DNA of 64,000 bases. Source: Clostridioides difficile ATCC 9689 = DSM 1296. GTDB taxonomy: Bacteria; Bacillota; Clostridia; Peptostreptococcales; Peptostreptococcaceae. Location: contig NZ_CP011968.1 of the NCBI RefSeq assembly GCF_001077535.1, positions 3,162,001 to 3,226,000 of the forward strand, written 5' to 3'. Below, piece by piece: positions 1 to 9,310 of this stretch. Numbering within the stretch: the stretch's first letter is position 1; each line of letters begins with the position of its first letter. The translations under genes were made by a program, and so were the position numbers. Under the pieces are notes generated by a model. It did not search any database and was not told where the DNA came from. It was given only the letters and a program-made list of their open reading frames with translations.

Positions 1-1311
1 TTCTTGTATCTTCTTACCATCAGATTCAATCCTAGCTACATTCTTATATTTATTACCATGTTTTGCATTTTTGTCACTGATTCTAGCCTTATACTTAACA
101 GTATACGATTTATCTATATTTCCAAAATTAACTGAAATAGAATTTTTACTCTGTTCAATATTAAAATCACTAACTTCTTTTCCATCACTTGTTACTACAC
201 TTACAGAACCATTTATCAATGTCAATCCTTCAGGAAGCTCATCATACAAAATAATATCTTTTAACTCTTCCTGCTTTTCATTTACTTGTATACTGTAATT
301 TATATCTTTATTTTTAACTGGCATAAATACAGTAGTTGATTTTTTTCCTTCAACAAGCTTTTTAAGTGTTCCTTTAGCATCTGGAACATCCGTTTTATCT
401 CCAGGTTTTATTTCTACATCTATATCTCCACTTCCACTTTCTATTTTTCCAGTAGTTTCAATATGTATTTTTGCATTAGTATCTTCATCAACCTTTTTAA
501 CATATGCTTCCAAACCTATTTTACCTTGCATTACACTTTGGCCATTAGGTAATTCTCTAAATGTAAGTGTATACTCTCCATTACTTTCTGTTTTATCAAA
601 GCATTCACTTGTATAATCTAAATTAACTTTATTGAATACATCTGGCACCTTAAAAGTTATTGAATCTCCTGCTTGTATTCCTTTTGATGTTGGAGTATAA
701 GTTAAATTAAATGATATTTTTTTCATTGATTCTGTTTCTATTGTATTGTTATTAATTTTTACAACAAATCCATAGTCTTCATTTTCTTCATTAAGTTCTT
801 CTTCTAAAACTTTCAATAAATTTTCATCTTCTAATAGATTATCTTCCTCTGGAGTTTTTTCTGTATTTTTATTATCTAGTGGTTTTTCATCTTCTAAAGC
901 TTGTTCTGACTTTTTATTATCTGTTGACTTATCTTCTTCTGGTATCTGCTCTGGCTTTTTATTATCTATTGGCTTTTCTCCTTCTGGAGTTTGCTCTGGC
1001 TTTTTATTATCTGTTGACTTATCTTCTTCTGGGGTCTGTTCTGGTTTTTTATTATCTGTTGGTTTTTCTTCCTCTGGGGTCTGTTCTGGTTTTTTATTAT
1101 CTGTTGCCTTATCTTTCTCTGGAGTCTGTTCTGGCTTTTTATTGTCGCTTTCCTTCTCCTCTCCAGTTGATGAATTAGTTGAACCACTTTGAATCTGACT
1201 ATTCTCTCCTAATTCCGAAGCATAAGATACAGTTGGATATATTGTAGACACCACCATACTTAAAATCATAATTAAACTAATTAATAATGCCTTTCTATTT
1301 CCTTTCTTCAT
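1..1311 (-). CDS. Cell-surface adhesin, N-terminal part (gene runs off the window)
   Basis: The reading frame is open from an ATG at 1311 to the window edge, giving 437 residues without a stop. Residues 1-31 form a signal peptide with a KKGNRK start, a hydrophobic core and an SYA cleavage-like site. Residues 56-160 are seven acidic 15-residue repeats with the core DNKKPEQTPEE. The rest is beta-rich and resembles the Ig-like collagen-binding/Cna-type folds of Gram-positive MSCRAMM adhesins (for example ITFKVPDVF, LTFRELPNG, YDELPEGLTLINGSV). The sorting signal would lie beyond base 1. A c-di-GMP-II riboswitch precedes it, which matches my memory of C. difficile CD2831, a sortase substrate cut by the secreted protease PPEP-1. 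The protease sites are not in view. Adhesin class is well supported; the exact ligand is inference. Confidence 0.85.
   Translation of the reverse strand, partial: MKKGNRKALLISLIMILSMVVSTIYPTVSYASELGENSQIQSGSTNSSTGEEKESDNKKPEQTPEKDKATDNKKPEQTPEEEKPTDNKKPEQTPEEDKSTDNKKPEQTPEGEKPIDNKKPEQIPEEDKSTDNKKSEQALEDEKPLDNKNTEKTPEEDNLLEDENLLKVLEEELNEENEDYGFVVKINNNTIETESMKKISFNLTYTPTSKGIQAGDSITFKVPDVFNKVNLDYTSECFDKTESNGEYTLTFRELPNGQSVMQGKIGLEAYVKKVDEDTNAKIHIETTGKIESGSGDIDVEIKPGDKTDVPDAKGTLKKLVEGKKSTTVFMPVKNKDINYSIQVNEKQEELKDIILYDELPEGLTLINGSVSVVTSDGKEVSDFNIEQSKNSISVNFGNIDKSYTVKYKARISDKNAKHGNKYKNVARIESDGKKIQE
832..1146 (-). repeat. Seven 45-bp coding repeats in the adhesin stalk
   Basis: Seven consecutive 15-residue units start with DNKK or DNKN. 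The first five keep PEQTPE or PEQIPE; the last two have diverged (SEQALEDEKPL, TEKTPEEDNLL). The gradient of divergence toward the folded domains suggests expansion from the signal-peptide side. The region is proline- and glutamate-rich, so an extended spacer is likely. Copy number may vary between strains. Confidence 0.9.
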
Positions 1312-1401
1312 GTAAATCTCACCCCTTTAGGTTACCTATAATTTATAATCTAATCTTCCATTAATATCGTATATAAAGTAATTTTTACTAAAAAATTATA
1401 C

Positions 1402-1440
1402 AAAAAAAGCTATGAAAATAAATAAATTTATATTCATAGC
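1402..1440 (-). terminator. Riboswitch-controlled intrinsic terminator
   Basis: On the minus strand GCTATGAATA (1440-1431) pairs with TATTTTCATAGC (1420-1409) and is followed by seven T residues (1408-1402). Its 5' arm contains the CTAT that also closes the riboswitch P1 helix, so the two structures exclude each other. Confidence 0.85.
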
Positions 1441-1510
1441 CGGTTGCACCACTGACTCAGTATATCCATAAGGTGCCCAATAATAGAATATACTTCAACA
1501 TCTCTATAAT
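1434..1510 (-). promoter_or_regulatory. c-di-GMP-II riboswitch aptamer
   Basis: The minus strand contains ATTGGGCACC and, further on, GAGTCAGTGGTGCAACCGG. These are the conserved blocks of the class II c-di-GMP aptamer; I compared them by memory with the Clostridium acetobutylicum crystal-structure RNA. The GCACC/GGTGC pairing of the pseudoknot is present. P1 can form from ATAG (1507-1504) with CTAT (1439-1436). Ligand binding would stabilise P1, take up the 5' arm of the terminator and allow readthrough, making this an ON switch for the adhesin. Confidence 0.9.
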
Positions 1511-1640
1511 ATTTCATAAAAACAATTAAAATTGCTTTATTTATATTAAAAATACAATTATATACTTCTATTATATTATGCCTCTATACTATTGTCTATC
1601 CTTTTTACATTTTTTACCTTATGATGAGATTAATTAATAA

Positions 1641-2819
1641 TTAAATAAAATCCTTGTCTACAACAATTACACAATTATATTCAGGATTTATCTCCTTAAC
1701 TAATTTTGTTATATCTTCTTTTAAGTCATCTTCTGACATGTTTTTGGAAAATTCGGAAGGATTAACTACTATATCAAATATTAAATTCTTCTTGCTTCCT
1801 TTTCCAACTATTCTAAAATCATGCATAGATTTTACAAGACTATTTTTCTTAAGTATTTCTTCAAGTTCTTTTTTGGCTGACATAACTTCTTTATCTTCAA
1901 GACATATTGGGTCCATGTGAATTACTAGATATATATCTAATTTTTCAGATATTTCTCTCTCTGCAGTATCTATAATTTCATGTATTTCCATTATATCTAT
2001 GTTGGATGGAATTTCTGCATGTATAGATGCAATACATCTACCAACTCCATAGTTATGAATAATTAAATCATGTGTACCTATTATATATTTATAAGATAAC
2101 AATAGCTCTATAATAGAATTTACCATTTCTTCATCCGGTGCTTCCCCTAAAAGAGGATTTATAGTATCTTTTACAAGAGAGAAACCAGCATAAAGTATCA
2201 CTAATGATACTACGATACCAACATATCCATCTATGGGAAAATTAGTAAATCTAGCTACAATAAATGATATAACTACACAACTTGAAGTAAATACATCTCC
2301 TAAAGCATCAAGTGAAACTGCTTTTAAGGCTGAAGAATCAATTTTATTTCCCATAAATTTATTAAAACGACTCAACCAGATTTTAATCATTATAGATGCA
2401 ATTAAAAGTATAAGTGGTATTACTTCAAATTTTACAGGAATTGGATTTACTATCCTTTCTATAGATGACTTTACAAATTGAAGTCCAACCAACATCACCA
2501 TAAATGCTACTATTAATGCTGATAAATACTCTATTCTTCCATGACCAAAAGGGTGTTCTTTATCAGCTGGCTTACTTGCTAATTTAAAACCTATCATAGT
2601 TATTGCTGAAGATGCCATATCAGAAAGATTATTAAATGCATCAGCCATTATAGCTATACTAGATGTGAGCATTCCTATGAATACCTTTATCACAAATAAA
2701 AGTAAATTGGATAATATACCTACTACACCAGCTACATAACCATACTTATTTCTAACATCTGTATTTTGAACGTTTTCGCTATCTCTAATAAATGTTTTGA
2801 CTAGGATTTTGGAAAACAT
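1641..2819 (-). CDS. Cation diffusion facilitator (CDF) transporter
   Basis: A 392-residue CDF family protein that would export divalent metals (zinc, iron, manganese or cobalt) by proton antiport across the cytoplasmic membrane. It has the six-helix transmembrane core with both metal-site signatures, MADAFNNLSDM in helix 2 and DALGDVFTSS in helix 5, plus the cytoplasmic ferredoxin-like dimerisation domain (about residues 215-300). An extra C-terminal segment of about 90 residues follows, longer than in the 290-300 residue core members. The start has GGGAGG upstream. It stands alone, and the metal cannot be read from the sequence. Confidence 0.88.
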   Translation of the reverse strand: MFSKILVKTFIRDSENVQNTDVRNKYGYVAGVVGILSNLLLFVIKVFIGMLTSSIAIMADAFNNLSDMASSAITMIGFKLASKPADKEHPFGHGRIEYLSALIVAFMVMLVGLQFVKSSIERIVNPIPVKFEVIPLILLIASIMIKIWLSRFNKFMGNKIDSSALKAVSLDALGDVFTSSCVVISFIVARFTNFPIDGYVGIVVSLVILYAGFSLVKDTINPLLGEAPDEEMVNSIIELLLSYKYIIGTHDLIIHNYGVGRCIASIHAEIPSNIDIMEIHEIIDTAEREISEKLDIYLVIHMDPICLEDKEVMSAKKELEEILKKNSLVKSMHDFRIVGKGSKKNLIFDIVVNPSEFSKNMSEDDLKEDITKLVKEINPEYNCVIVVDKDFI

Positions 2820-3193
2820 GAAACTTACCTCCCTGCCCTTTATTTTATTAACAAATTTTATAATCTATCTCTTTATTTATGATAACATAATTTATATATA
2901 AAATTCTTAAAAATCACTCTACTTCAGTAAAATATTATTCTATATATCTATTTAGATACGAATTTTATATTTAGTAAAGTTTTTATGGCTTAGTGTCTGT
3001 TTAATAGATTCTATATAAGTTTTTACAAAGATTATTTATTATGATAATATCATTTTTCCCAAGTATTACTTAGAATATGATTTTTTTGTTTTGTCTGTAC
3101 ATATTTTAAATTTATACTATATTTATCTATATTTTATAACCTTATGATACACTATAACTATAAGATTTTAAATGGAAAGGAATGAAATAAATC
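2820..3193. other. 374-bp divergent intergenic region, nothing recognised
   Basis: The region lies between the CDF gene and the YbaK fragment and is almost entirely A/T. I found no open frame with a ribosome site, no strong hairpin and no operator-like repeat. It presumably once held divergent promoters for the two flanking genes. Confidence 0.5.
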
Positions 3194-3379
3194 ATGTTTT
3201 TTATCAGTGATATTTACACAAAATCACCTATTAAATTTGATACTCCTTTGCAAAAAAAGGCATACAAAATATTACAAAAATTAGATATTGACTTTGAATG
3301 TGTTGACACAGATGAAGCAATTACAATGGAAGATTGTGTTCAGATTAATAAAAAATTAAATATGAAAATGGTAATATAA
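3194..3379 (+). pseudogene. Truncated YbaK/ProX-type prolyl-tRNA editing domain fragment
   Basis: The 61-residue product matches the first third of bacterial ProX/PrdX-type trans-editing proteins, which hydrolyse mischarged Ala- or Cys-tRNA(Pro). Family-like features are TPLQKKAYKILQKLDIDFE, VDTDEAITMEDC and a KLNMKMV segment. In the family this last segment runs on into a KTLFL-type strand; here it ends MKMVI and a stop. No continuation appears in any frame before the terminator at 3395. The rest of the domain (normally about 160-170 residues) is missing, so it is very unlikely to edit tRNA. The ribosome site is weak (AAAGGA about 14 bases upstream). I call it a decayed remnant, though a short peptide could still be made. 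Confidence 0.75.
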
Positions 3380-3394
3380 AACAACATTAAACAA

Positions 3395-3438
3395 ACAAAA
3401 ACCGCAAAGTTACAATATATAGTACTTTACGGTTTCAT
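3395..3438 (-). terminator. Terminator after the P-type ATPase
   Basis: On the minus strand AACCGTAAAGT pairs with ACTTTGCGGTT, followed by TTTGTTTG. The hairpin also lies just after the YbaK fragment on the plus strand. Confidence 0.8.
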
Positions 3439-3443
3439 AAGAA

Positions 3444-6218
3444 TTAATTTTTACTATTAAAGTTCATAGTTCTACTATTTTTCATTGTTCTAAGAATTAG
3501 CTTTACAAATTCATTTGACAATAGGATAGTGGATGCAAATAGTATTATCTTTATCCACATATCAAAGTCCAAAGAAACAGAATTAAAGAAACTCTGGAAC
3601 ACTTGTGTAAATATTATTTGAATTATCCCTGTAACTACTATTATTTGCAATGCTAGTTTATTTTTAAAGAAATTTGGTATTGTACTATTTAAACCAAACT
3701 CTCTACAATTTAATGCATTAAAAAGGGCACTGAATGCAAATAAAGAAAATATAACAGTACCTTGTTCTTCTGATGTAGCTCCCAATATATTAAAAGCTGA
3801 TTGAGTAAATACAATTGTAATTATAAGAATAGCATTTATAATAATATTTACAAACATAGACCTAGCTATTATTCCAGAATGTCTATTTATTGGCTTTCTT
3901 TTCAATACATAATCTCTAACAGGTTCTAATCCTAATGCTAGGGCTGGAGGACCATCCATTATTATATTTACCCATAATAATTGTATTGTAGTAAATGGCA
4001 TATCCTTACCAGTAAGTTGAGATATTATAGCAATTATAAATGCTACTATATTTACAGTAAGCTGAAACTGTATAAATCTTTGAAAGTTCTCATATATACC
4101 TCTTCCCCATTTTATTCCCTCTACTATAGTACTAAAGCTATCATCAGTCAATATTATATCTGCTGCATTTTTAGATACTTCTGTTCCTGAAATACCCATT
4201 GCAATTCCAACATCTGCTTGACTAAGTGCTGGGGCATCATTTATACCATCACCTGTTACAGCTACAACTTCGCCACTTTTTTGAAGTGCTGAAACTATTC
4301 TCATTTTTGTATCTGGTTTACTTCTTGCAACAATAGATATTCCTTTGATTTCTTCTCTCAATTCTTTATCTGTCAATACATCTATATATGTTGCTTCAAC
4401 TGCCTTTTTCCCATCATTTAATAGTCCTAATTCATTTCCAATAGCTGTTGCTGTATTTATATTATCTCCTGTAAGCATTTTTACATCTACTCCTGCATTA
4501 AATGCTTTATCAATGGAATCTTTGACCCCTTCTCTCAATGGGTCCACTATTCCTACAAATCCACTAAAAACTAAATTATCTTCCTTCATATAACTTCTTG
4601 AATTTCCTATTAAATTCAATTCACCTTCTGAAGTCATTGCAACTTCTGTTTTAGAATTACTCATTTTTTTATAAGCAAATCCTAATGTTCTCATAGATTT
4701 AATTTGTAACTTCTTAATCTCATCTAAAATACTTTTTTCTACTTTTGGAGTTATTGGAACAATATTTTTTCCTTGTTGTACATAAGAACATTTTTTTAAT
4801 AATACTTCTGGAGCACCTTTTGAAAGTAATATATCTGAATCCTCTTGACGAATTAATGTTGACATCTTCTTTTCTTCTGAACTAAATGGTATTTGTGATA
4901 TCAAATACGTTTGTTTTCTCATTTCATTATAGTTCTTATCATTATGATATAAAAGTAATGCACACTCTGTTGCGCTTCCTATATATTTAAATGAATTATC
5001 TTCTTTTTCTATATCTGCAGTTGAATTTACTATACAGTTTTGTTCAAAATAGCTATTACTTTGATACTCTCCTCCACTTATATATTTACCATCAACATAT
5101 GCTACCTCTACCATCATTTTGTTTTGTGTTAAAGTCCCTGTTTTGTCGGAACATATTACAGAAACAGAACCTATAGTTTCACAGGCTTCTTTCTTTGTTA
5201 CTAATGCATTTATCTTTGCCATCTTTTGCATTGTTATAGCTAAGGTAATATTTATCATAGTTGGCAAACCTTCTGGAACAGTTGCAACTATTAATGCAAT
5301 ACAAACCATATATGCATTTTTAGCAGGTTCTAATGATTGTAAGAAAGATAATACACTGCTTGTATCTAAAATTAACATACCTTTTCTCTGCATCTGTATA
5401 ATCATAAACATACACAATAAAGTAGCTATTATGCCTGATATTCCTGCTATTTTAGCACCCAACTTCCCTAATTTAATTTGAAGTGGAGTTTGCTGGTCTT
5501 CATTTGATAAATTCTGTGCTATCTTACCCATCTCTGTCTTATCACCAGTATGAGTGACAACCATTATGCCCCTACCATATGCTACAAGAGTCCCTCCAAA
5601 TACCATATTGACTTGCTTTGCAGGTATTGCATCCTGTTCGATTATTTCTGTTTTAGAATAAACTACTTCCATATCTAATACAGCATCAGCATTCTTAGCT
5701 ACATCATCAGATTCTCCTGTTAGCATATCTTCTCTAAGTTTCAAATTTATAGACTGTATAAGTCTTCCATCTGCTGGTATCATATCCCCAGTTTCTATAT
5801 ATACAATATCTCCTGGTACTAAATCATTTTTTGATATTTTAATTATCTTCCCATTTCTAAGCACCTTTACTTCTATATTTTCTGTTAATTTTGACAGGGC
5901 ATGAGCTGCTTTTTTAGATTTTCCTTCAGTTATTATGCCTATAGAAATTCCAATAAAAATAGCCCCTAAAATACCTAATGCGTCATGTAATTCTCCCACA
6001 AAAGAACTTATTACTGCTGCTCCTATGAGAATTAATATCATAGGTTCTGTCAAACTTTCTCCCAACTCGTCCCAAAATGTTCTACCTTCTTTTATAGTAA
6101 ATTCATTTAATCCATATCTAAGCTTCCTTTCTTCTACCTCATTATCATCAAGTCCAATTTCTGGATTTGTTTTTAAGTATTTTAATACTTCTTTGGTAGG
6201 TTTATTATAATACCTCAT
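3444..6218 (-). CDS. Calcium-type P-type ATPase (P2 subfamily)
   Basis: A 924-residue cation-pumping ATPase of the SERCA/PMCA-like bacterial group, embedded in the cytoplasmic membrane. It has an N-terminal cation-ATPase domain, the TGES actuator loop (MLTGESDDV), the PEGLP motif of helix 4, the phosphorylation site CSDKTGTLT, the KGAPE nucleotide-binding loop and the hinge TGDGINDAP. The C-terminal helices contain the LLWVNIIMDGPPALALG signature of calcium pumps. Calcium export is the likely role; manganese or another cation is possible. It is a single gene with GGGGGA upstream of its ATG and its own terminator. Confidence 0.92.
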   Translation of the reverse strand: MRYYNKPTKEVLKYLKTNPEIGLDDNEVEERKLRYGLNEFTIKEGRTFWDELGESLTEPMILILIGAAVISSFVGELHDALGILGAIFIGISIGIITEGKSKKAAHALSKLTENIEVKVLRNGKIIKISKNDLVPGDIVYIETGDMIPADGRLIQSINLKLREDMLTGESDDVAKNADAVLDMEVVYSKTEIIEQDAIPAKQVNMVFGGTLVAYGRGIMVVTHTGDKTEMGKIAQNLSNEDQQTPLQIKLGKLGAKIAGISGIIATLLCMFMIIQMQRKGMLILDTSSVLSFLQSLEPAKNAYMVCIALIVATVPEGLPTMINITLAITMQKMAKINALVTKKEACETIGSVSVICSDKTGTLTQNKMMVEVAYVDGKYISGGEYQSNSYFEQNCIVNSTADIEKEDNSFKYIGSATECALLLYHNDKNYNEMRKQTYLISQIPFSSEEKKMSTLIRQEDSDILLSKGAPEVLLKKCSYVQQGKNIVPITPKVEKSILDEIKKLQIKSMRTLGFAYKKMSNSKTEVAMTSEGELNLIGNSRSYMKEDNLVFSGFVGIVDPLREGVKDSIDKAFNAGVDVKMLTGDNINTATAIGNELGLLNDGKKAVEATYIDVLTDKELREEIKGISIVARSKPDTKMRIVSALQKSGEVVAVTGDGINDAPALSQADVGIAMGISGTEVSKNAADIILTDDSFSTIVEGIKWGRGIYENFQRFIQFQLTVNIVAFIIAIISQLTGKDMPFTTIQLLWVNIIMDGPPALALGLEPVRDYVLKRKPINRHSGIIARSMFVNIIINAILIITIVFTQSAFNILGATSEEQGTVIFSLFAFSALFNALNCREFGLNSTIPNFFKNKLALQIIVVTGIIQIIFTQVFQSFFNSVSLDFDMWIKIILFASTILLSNEFVKLILRTMKNSRTMNFNSKN

Positions 6219-6283
6219 AACTTTATCCCCCTTGTTAATTATCTATAAGGAATTATATGCTTATGATAGCTTGTATATTACTT

Positions 6284-6321
6284 TTCAAAAAAAATAAGGT
6301 GTTGATTAATCAACACCTTAT
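6284..6321 (-). terminator. Terminator after glyA
   Basis: A perfect 14-bp inverted repeat, ATAAGGTGTTGATT and its complement (6294-6321), is followed on the minus strand by eight T residues. It ends the amidohydrolase-AbgT-glyA unit. Confidence 0.92.
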
Positions 6322-6389
6322 AGTGGTTATATATTATTAAATTTTATGTTACAGGCTTTATAAATTGTGAGCTATACAAATCAAAATAT

Positions 6390-7646
6390 TTAATCTTCAA
6401 AATACCCTTCTGGATATAATGGAAACTTAGATATAAGTTCTTGTGCCTCTGCTTTACATTCATCTAATACTTCTTTATTATCAATATTTTCTGCTACCTT
6501 ATTCATTATCCCTGCTATCTGTATAACTTCTTTTTCTTTCAGACCTCTTTGAGATATTGATGTAAGACCTATACGAACACCACTAGTTACAAATGGTGAT
6601 TGTGGGTCGTCAGGTATAACATTTTTATTAACTGTTATTCCTACATATTCAAGAGCTTTTTCAAATTGTTTTCCTGTAAGATTCTTACTTCTTAAGTCAA
6701 CCATTACTATATGATTATCAGTACCTCCACTTACAATACTAAAACCATGTGAAATCAGTTCAGAAGCTAGAGTCTGAGCATTTACTACAACTTGCTCCAT
6801 TATCTTTTTAAATTTATCTGTACTTAAATATAATAGTGAAAAGGCTTTTGCTGCAACTGTATTAAGATGTATAGAACCTAATGTTCCTGGAAAAACACCT
6901 TTATCGAGTTTCTTTGCATGTTCTGCTTTACAAAGTACAATACCACTTCTTGGTCCACAGAAAGTCTTTGTCGTAGATGAAGAAACAAAATCTGCATAAG
7001 GTACAGGACTAGGTATTACTTTCGCTGCGACTAATCCTGCAACATGTGCCATATCTACCATAAAGTAAGCTCCTACTTCTTTTGCAACCTTTGATATTCT
7101 TTCATAATCTATTAATCTTGGATATGAACTTGCCCCTGCAATTATAAGTTTTGGTCTACATTCTTTTGCCTTTGCTTCAAGAGCATCATAATCTATACGT
7201 CCAGTATTTGGGTCTACCCCATAAAATTCATATTTATAAATGTCATGTAAAAAATTAACTGCGCTACCATGTGTCAAGTGTCCACCTTGGTCAAGACGCA
7301 TACTTAAAACAGTGTCATTTGGTTTTAATATTGATGAATATACACAATAGTTAGCTGTAGAACCTGAATACGGTTGTACGTTTACATGTTCTGCTCCAAA
7401 TACTTCTTTTGCACGTTTTATTGCTAGGGTTTCAAGTTTATCTGCTTCTTCAGAACCTGCTTGAAAACGAGCCCCTGGATAGCCTTCTTCTGTTTTATTT
7501 GTAAATACACATCCACTTAATTCAAGTACTTCTGTTGGTGCTGTACTTTCAGAAGCTATCATCTCAATATTGTGTTCTTGTCTAACCAACTCATCAGCTA
7601 CAATCTTGTATAACTCTGGGTCTGAAATTTTTGTTGTTTTTAACAT
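6390..7646 (-). CDS. glyA: Serine hydroxymethyltransferase
   Basis: Full-length (418 residues) cytoplasmic PLP enzyme interconverting serine plus tetrahydrofolate with glycine plus 5,10-methylene-tetrahydrofolate. The PLP lysine lies in SSSTTKTFCGPRSG at residue 227. Other family blocks are IASES, NVQPYSGSTAN, VDMAHVAGL and the GVRIGLTS region. AGGAGG precedes the ATG. It is the last gene of a run with an AbgT transporter (71-bp gap) and an M20 amidohydrolase, which ties a folate-dependent enzyme to genes that may handle folate breakdown products. Confidence 0.96.
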   Translation of the reverse strand: MLKTTKISDPELYKIVADELVRQEHNIEMIASESTAPTEVLELSGCVFTNKTEEGYPGARFQAGSEEADKLETLAIKRAKEVFGAEHVNVQPYSGSTANYCVYSSILKPNDTVLSMRLDQGGHLTHGSAVNFLHDIYKYEFYGVDPNTGRIDYDALEAKAKECRPKLIIAGASSYPRLIDYERISKVAKEVGAYFMVDMAHVAGLVAAKVIPSPVPYADFVSSSTTKTFCGPRSGIVLCKAEHAKKLDKGVFPGTLGSIHLNTVAAKAFSLLYLSTDKFKKIMEQVVVNAQTLASELISHGFSIVSGGTDNHIVMVDLRSKNLTGKQFEKALEYVGITVNKNVIPDDPQSPFVTSGVRIGLTSISQRGLKEKEVIQIAGIMNKVAENIDNKEVLDECKAEAQELISKFPLYPEGYFED

Positions 7647-7717
7647 AATAATCCTCCTCTTAATTAAAGAATATATTTTATTAGTTTAATCTTCATTGAT
7701 AAATTTATTATAACGGT

Positions 7718-9268
7718 CTATAAAACGTAAGATATTCCTCCACCAGGTCCTAATGGTATGCCAATACCCATGAATAGTAACAATATTATTATTTCTATTA
7801 ATGTAAATACCACTGAGTATGGAATCATATTCGATATGACAGTACCTATACCTATATCTTTATCATATCTTCTGGCAAAGGCCAATATAACTGGAAAATA
7901 CGGAAAAAGTGGACTTATTGGATTTGTTGAAGCATCTCCAATACGATAAGCTATTTGAGTTAATGCTGGATTAAAGTCTAGTAGCATAAACATGGGAACA
8001 AATATAGGTGCTAAAATCGCCCATTTTGCAGAAGCACTTCCTACAAATAAATTGATAAATCCAGATAGCAATATAAATCCTATTATCAATCCATAGCTAG
8101 GTATCCCCGACTCTGCTAGTAATTTTGCTCCTGTTATTGATAAAATTGTTCCTAAGTTACTAAGATTAAATAAATTAATAAACTGGGATGCTATAAATGC
8201 TAGGACTATATATCCACCCATATCACTCATACTACTACCCATCATAGATACTAAATCTTTGTCACTTTTTATCTTCTTACTTACTTTTCCATACACTAAT
8301 CCTGGAGTTAAAAATATAATAGTGATTATAGGAACTATACCTTTCATTAAAGGTGCATTACTAGATAGTATAGAACCAGTCTCTGGATCTTTCATAAATG
8401 CATTGTCACCTATACATAAGGCAACTATCACTACTACTACAACTAACAATGATAATAAAGCGTATTTTATACCCTTATTTTCAAGTTCACTCAATTCCTG
8501 TATATCCTTATCATTTGTTGAATCATTATATTTTGTAAAACGAGGAGCTATAAATTTTTCAGTTACAAATGCTCCTGCAAAAGTTAAAACTATCGCTGAT
8601 ATAAAAGCAAAATAAAGATTCATTGCTGGATTGCCTTGGTAAGATGGGTCCATCATTTGAGCTGCTGGTATTGTAAATCCAGCTAACAATACATCTGTAG
8701 TACTAAGCATAACATTTGCTGCAAATCCCCCTGCAACACCTGCAAAAGCTGCAAACATACCTACAAGAGGATGTCTTCCAATTCCTAAAAACACAAGTGC
8801 TGCAAGTGGTGGTAATATTATAAATCCTACATCTGCTGCTGTATGTGACAACATACCTGCAAATACGATTGCTACAGTTACAAGTTTTTGTGGAACTTTA
8901 CTTATACCCTTTTTCATTAACACTTCCATAAATCCAGATTTCTCAGCAACACCTGCTCCAAGCATTGTAACCAGTACTAATCCTAAAGGAGCAAATGACT
9001 GAAAGTTTGTAACTATGCTACCTAAATATGATTGAATCTGCTCTTTCTCTAGTAGATTTACTACCTTTACAACTTCTTTTGTAGAAGGATGTATTTCTTC
9101 TACTCCTAAATTAGATATAACTGCTGACAATATTACAACAATTATACATAGTAATAAAAATATGGTTACTGGGTCTGGAAGTTTATTTCCTGCTCTCTCT
9201 ACAACATTTAGTGCCCTCATCAATAATCCACTATCTTTGTTTTTTTCCTGTGAATTAATTTTCCTCAA
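7718..9268 (-). CDS. AbgT family transporter
   Basis: A 516-residue membrane protein of the AbgT family, whose Escherichia coli member imports p-aminobenzoyl-glutamate; other members export sulfonamides. Many hydrophobic helices are visible, with family segments such as NKLPDPVTIFLL near the N terminus, SHTAADVGFIILPPLAALVF and GSASAKWAILAPIFVPM. It begins at a TTG codon with AGGGGG upstream; no ATG in a better position was found. The neighbouring M20 amidohydrolase 42 bp upstream mirrors the E. coli abgAB-abgT pairing and supports import of an aroyl- or acyl-amino acid that is then hydrolysed. The exact substrate is inference. Confidence 0.88.
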   Translation of the reverse strand: MRKINSQEKNKDSGLLMRALNVVERAGNKLPDPVTIFLLLCIIVVILSAVISNLGVEEIHPSTKEVVKVVNLLEKEQIQSYLGSIVTNFQSFAPLGLVLVTMLGAGVAEKSGFMEVLMKKGISKVPQKLVTVAIVFAGMLSHTAADVGFIILPPLAALVFLGIGRHPLVGMFAAFAGVAGGFAANVMLSTTDVLLAGFTIPAAQMMDPSYQGNPAMNLYFAFISAIVLTFAGAFVTEKFIAPRFTKYNDSTNDKDIQELSELENKGIKYALLSLLVVVVVIVALCIGDNAFMKDPETGSILSSNAPLMKGIVPIITIIFLTPGLVYGKVSKKIKSDKDLVSMMGSSMSDMGGYIVLAFIASQFINLFNLSNLGTILSITGAKLLAESGIPSYGLIIGFILLSGFINLFVGSASAKWAILAPIFVPMFMLLDFNPALTQIAYRIGDASTNPISPLFPYFPVILAFARRYDKDIGIGTVISNMIPYSVVFTLIEIIILLLFMGIGIPLGPGGGISYVL

Positions 9269-9310
9269 ACTAATACCCCCTCATAAACTTTATCTCCAGA
9301 ATGCTCTATC

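Noticed and set aside
879-1187. Plus- and minus-strand open frames over the adhesin repeat
   Set aside because: They are other-frame readings of the 45-bp repeat, which keeps every frame open; the true reading is the minus-strand adhesin from 1311.
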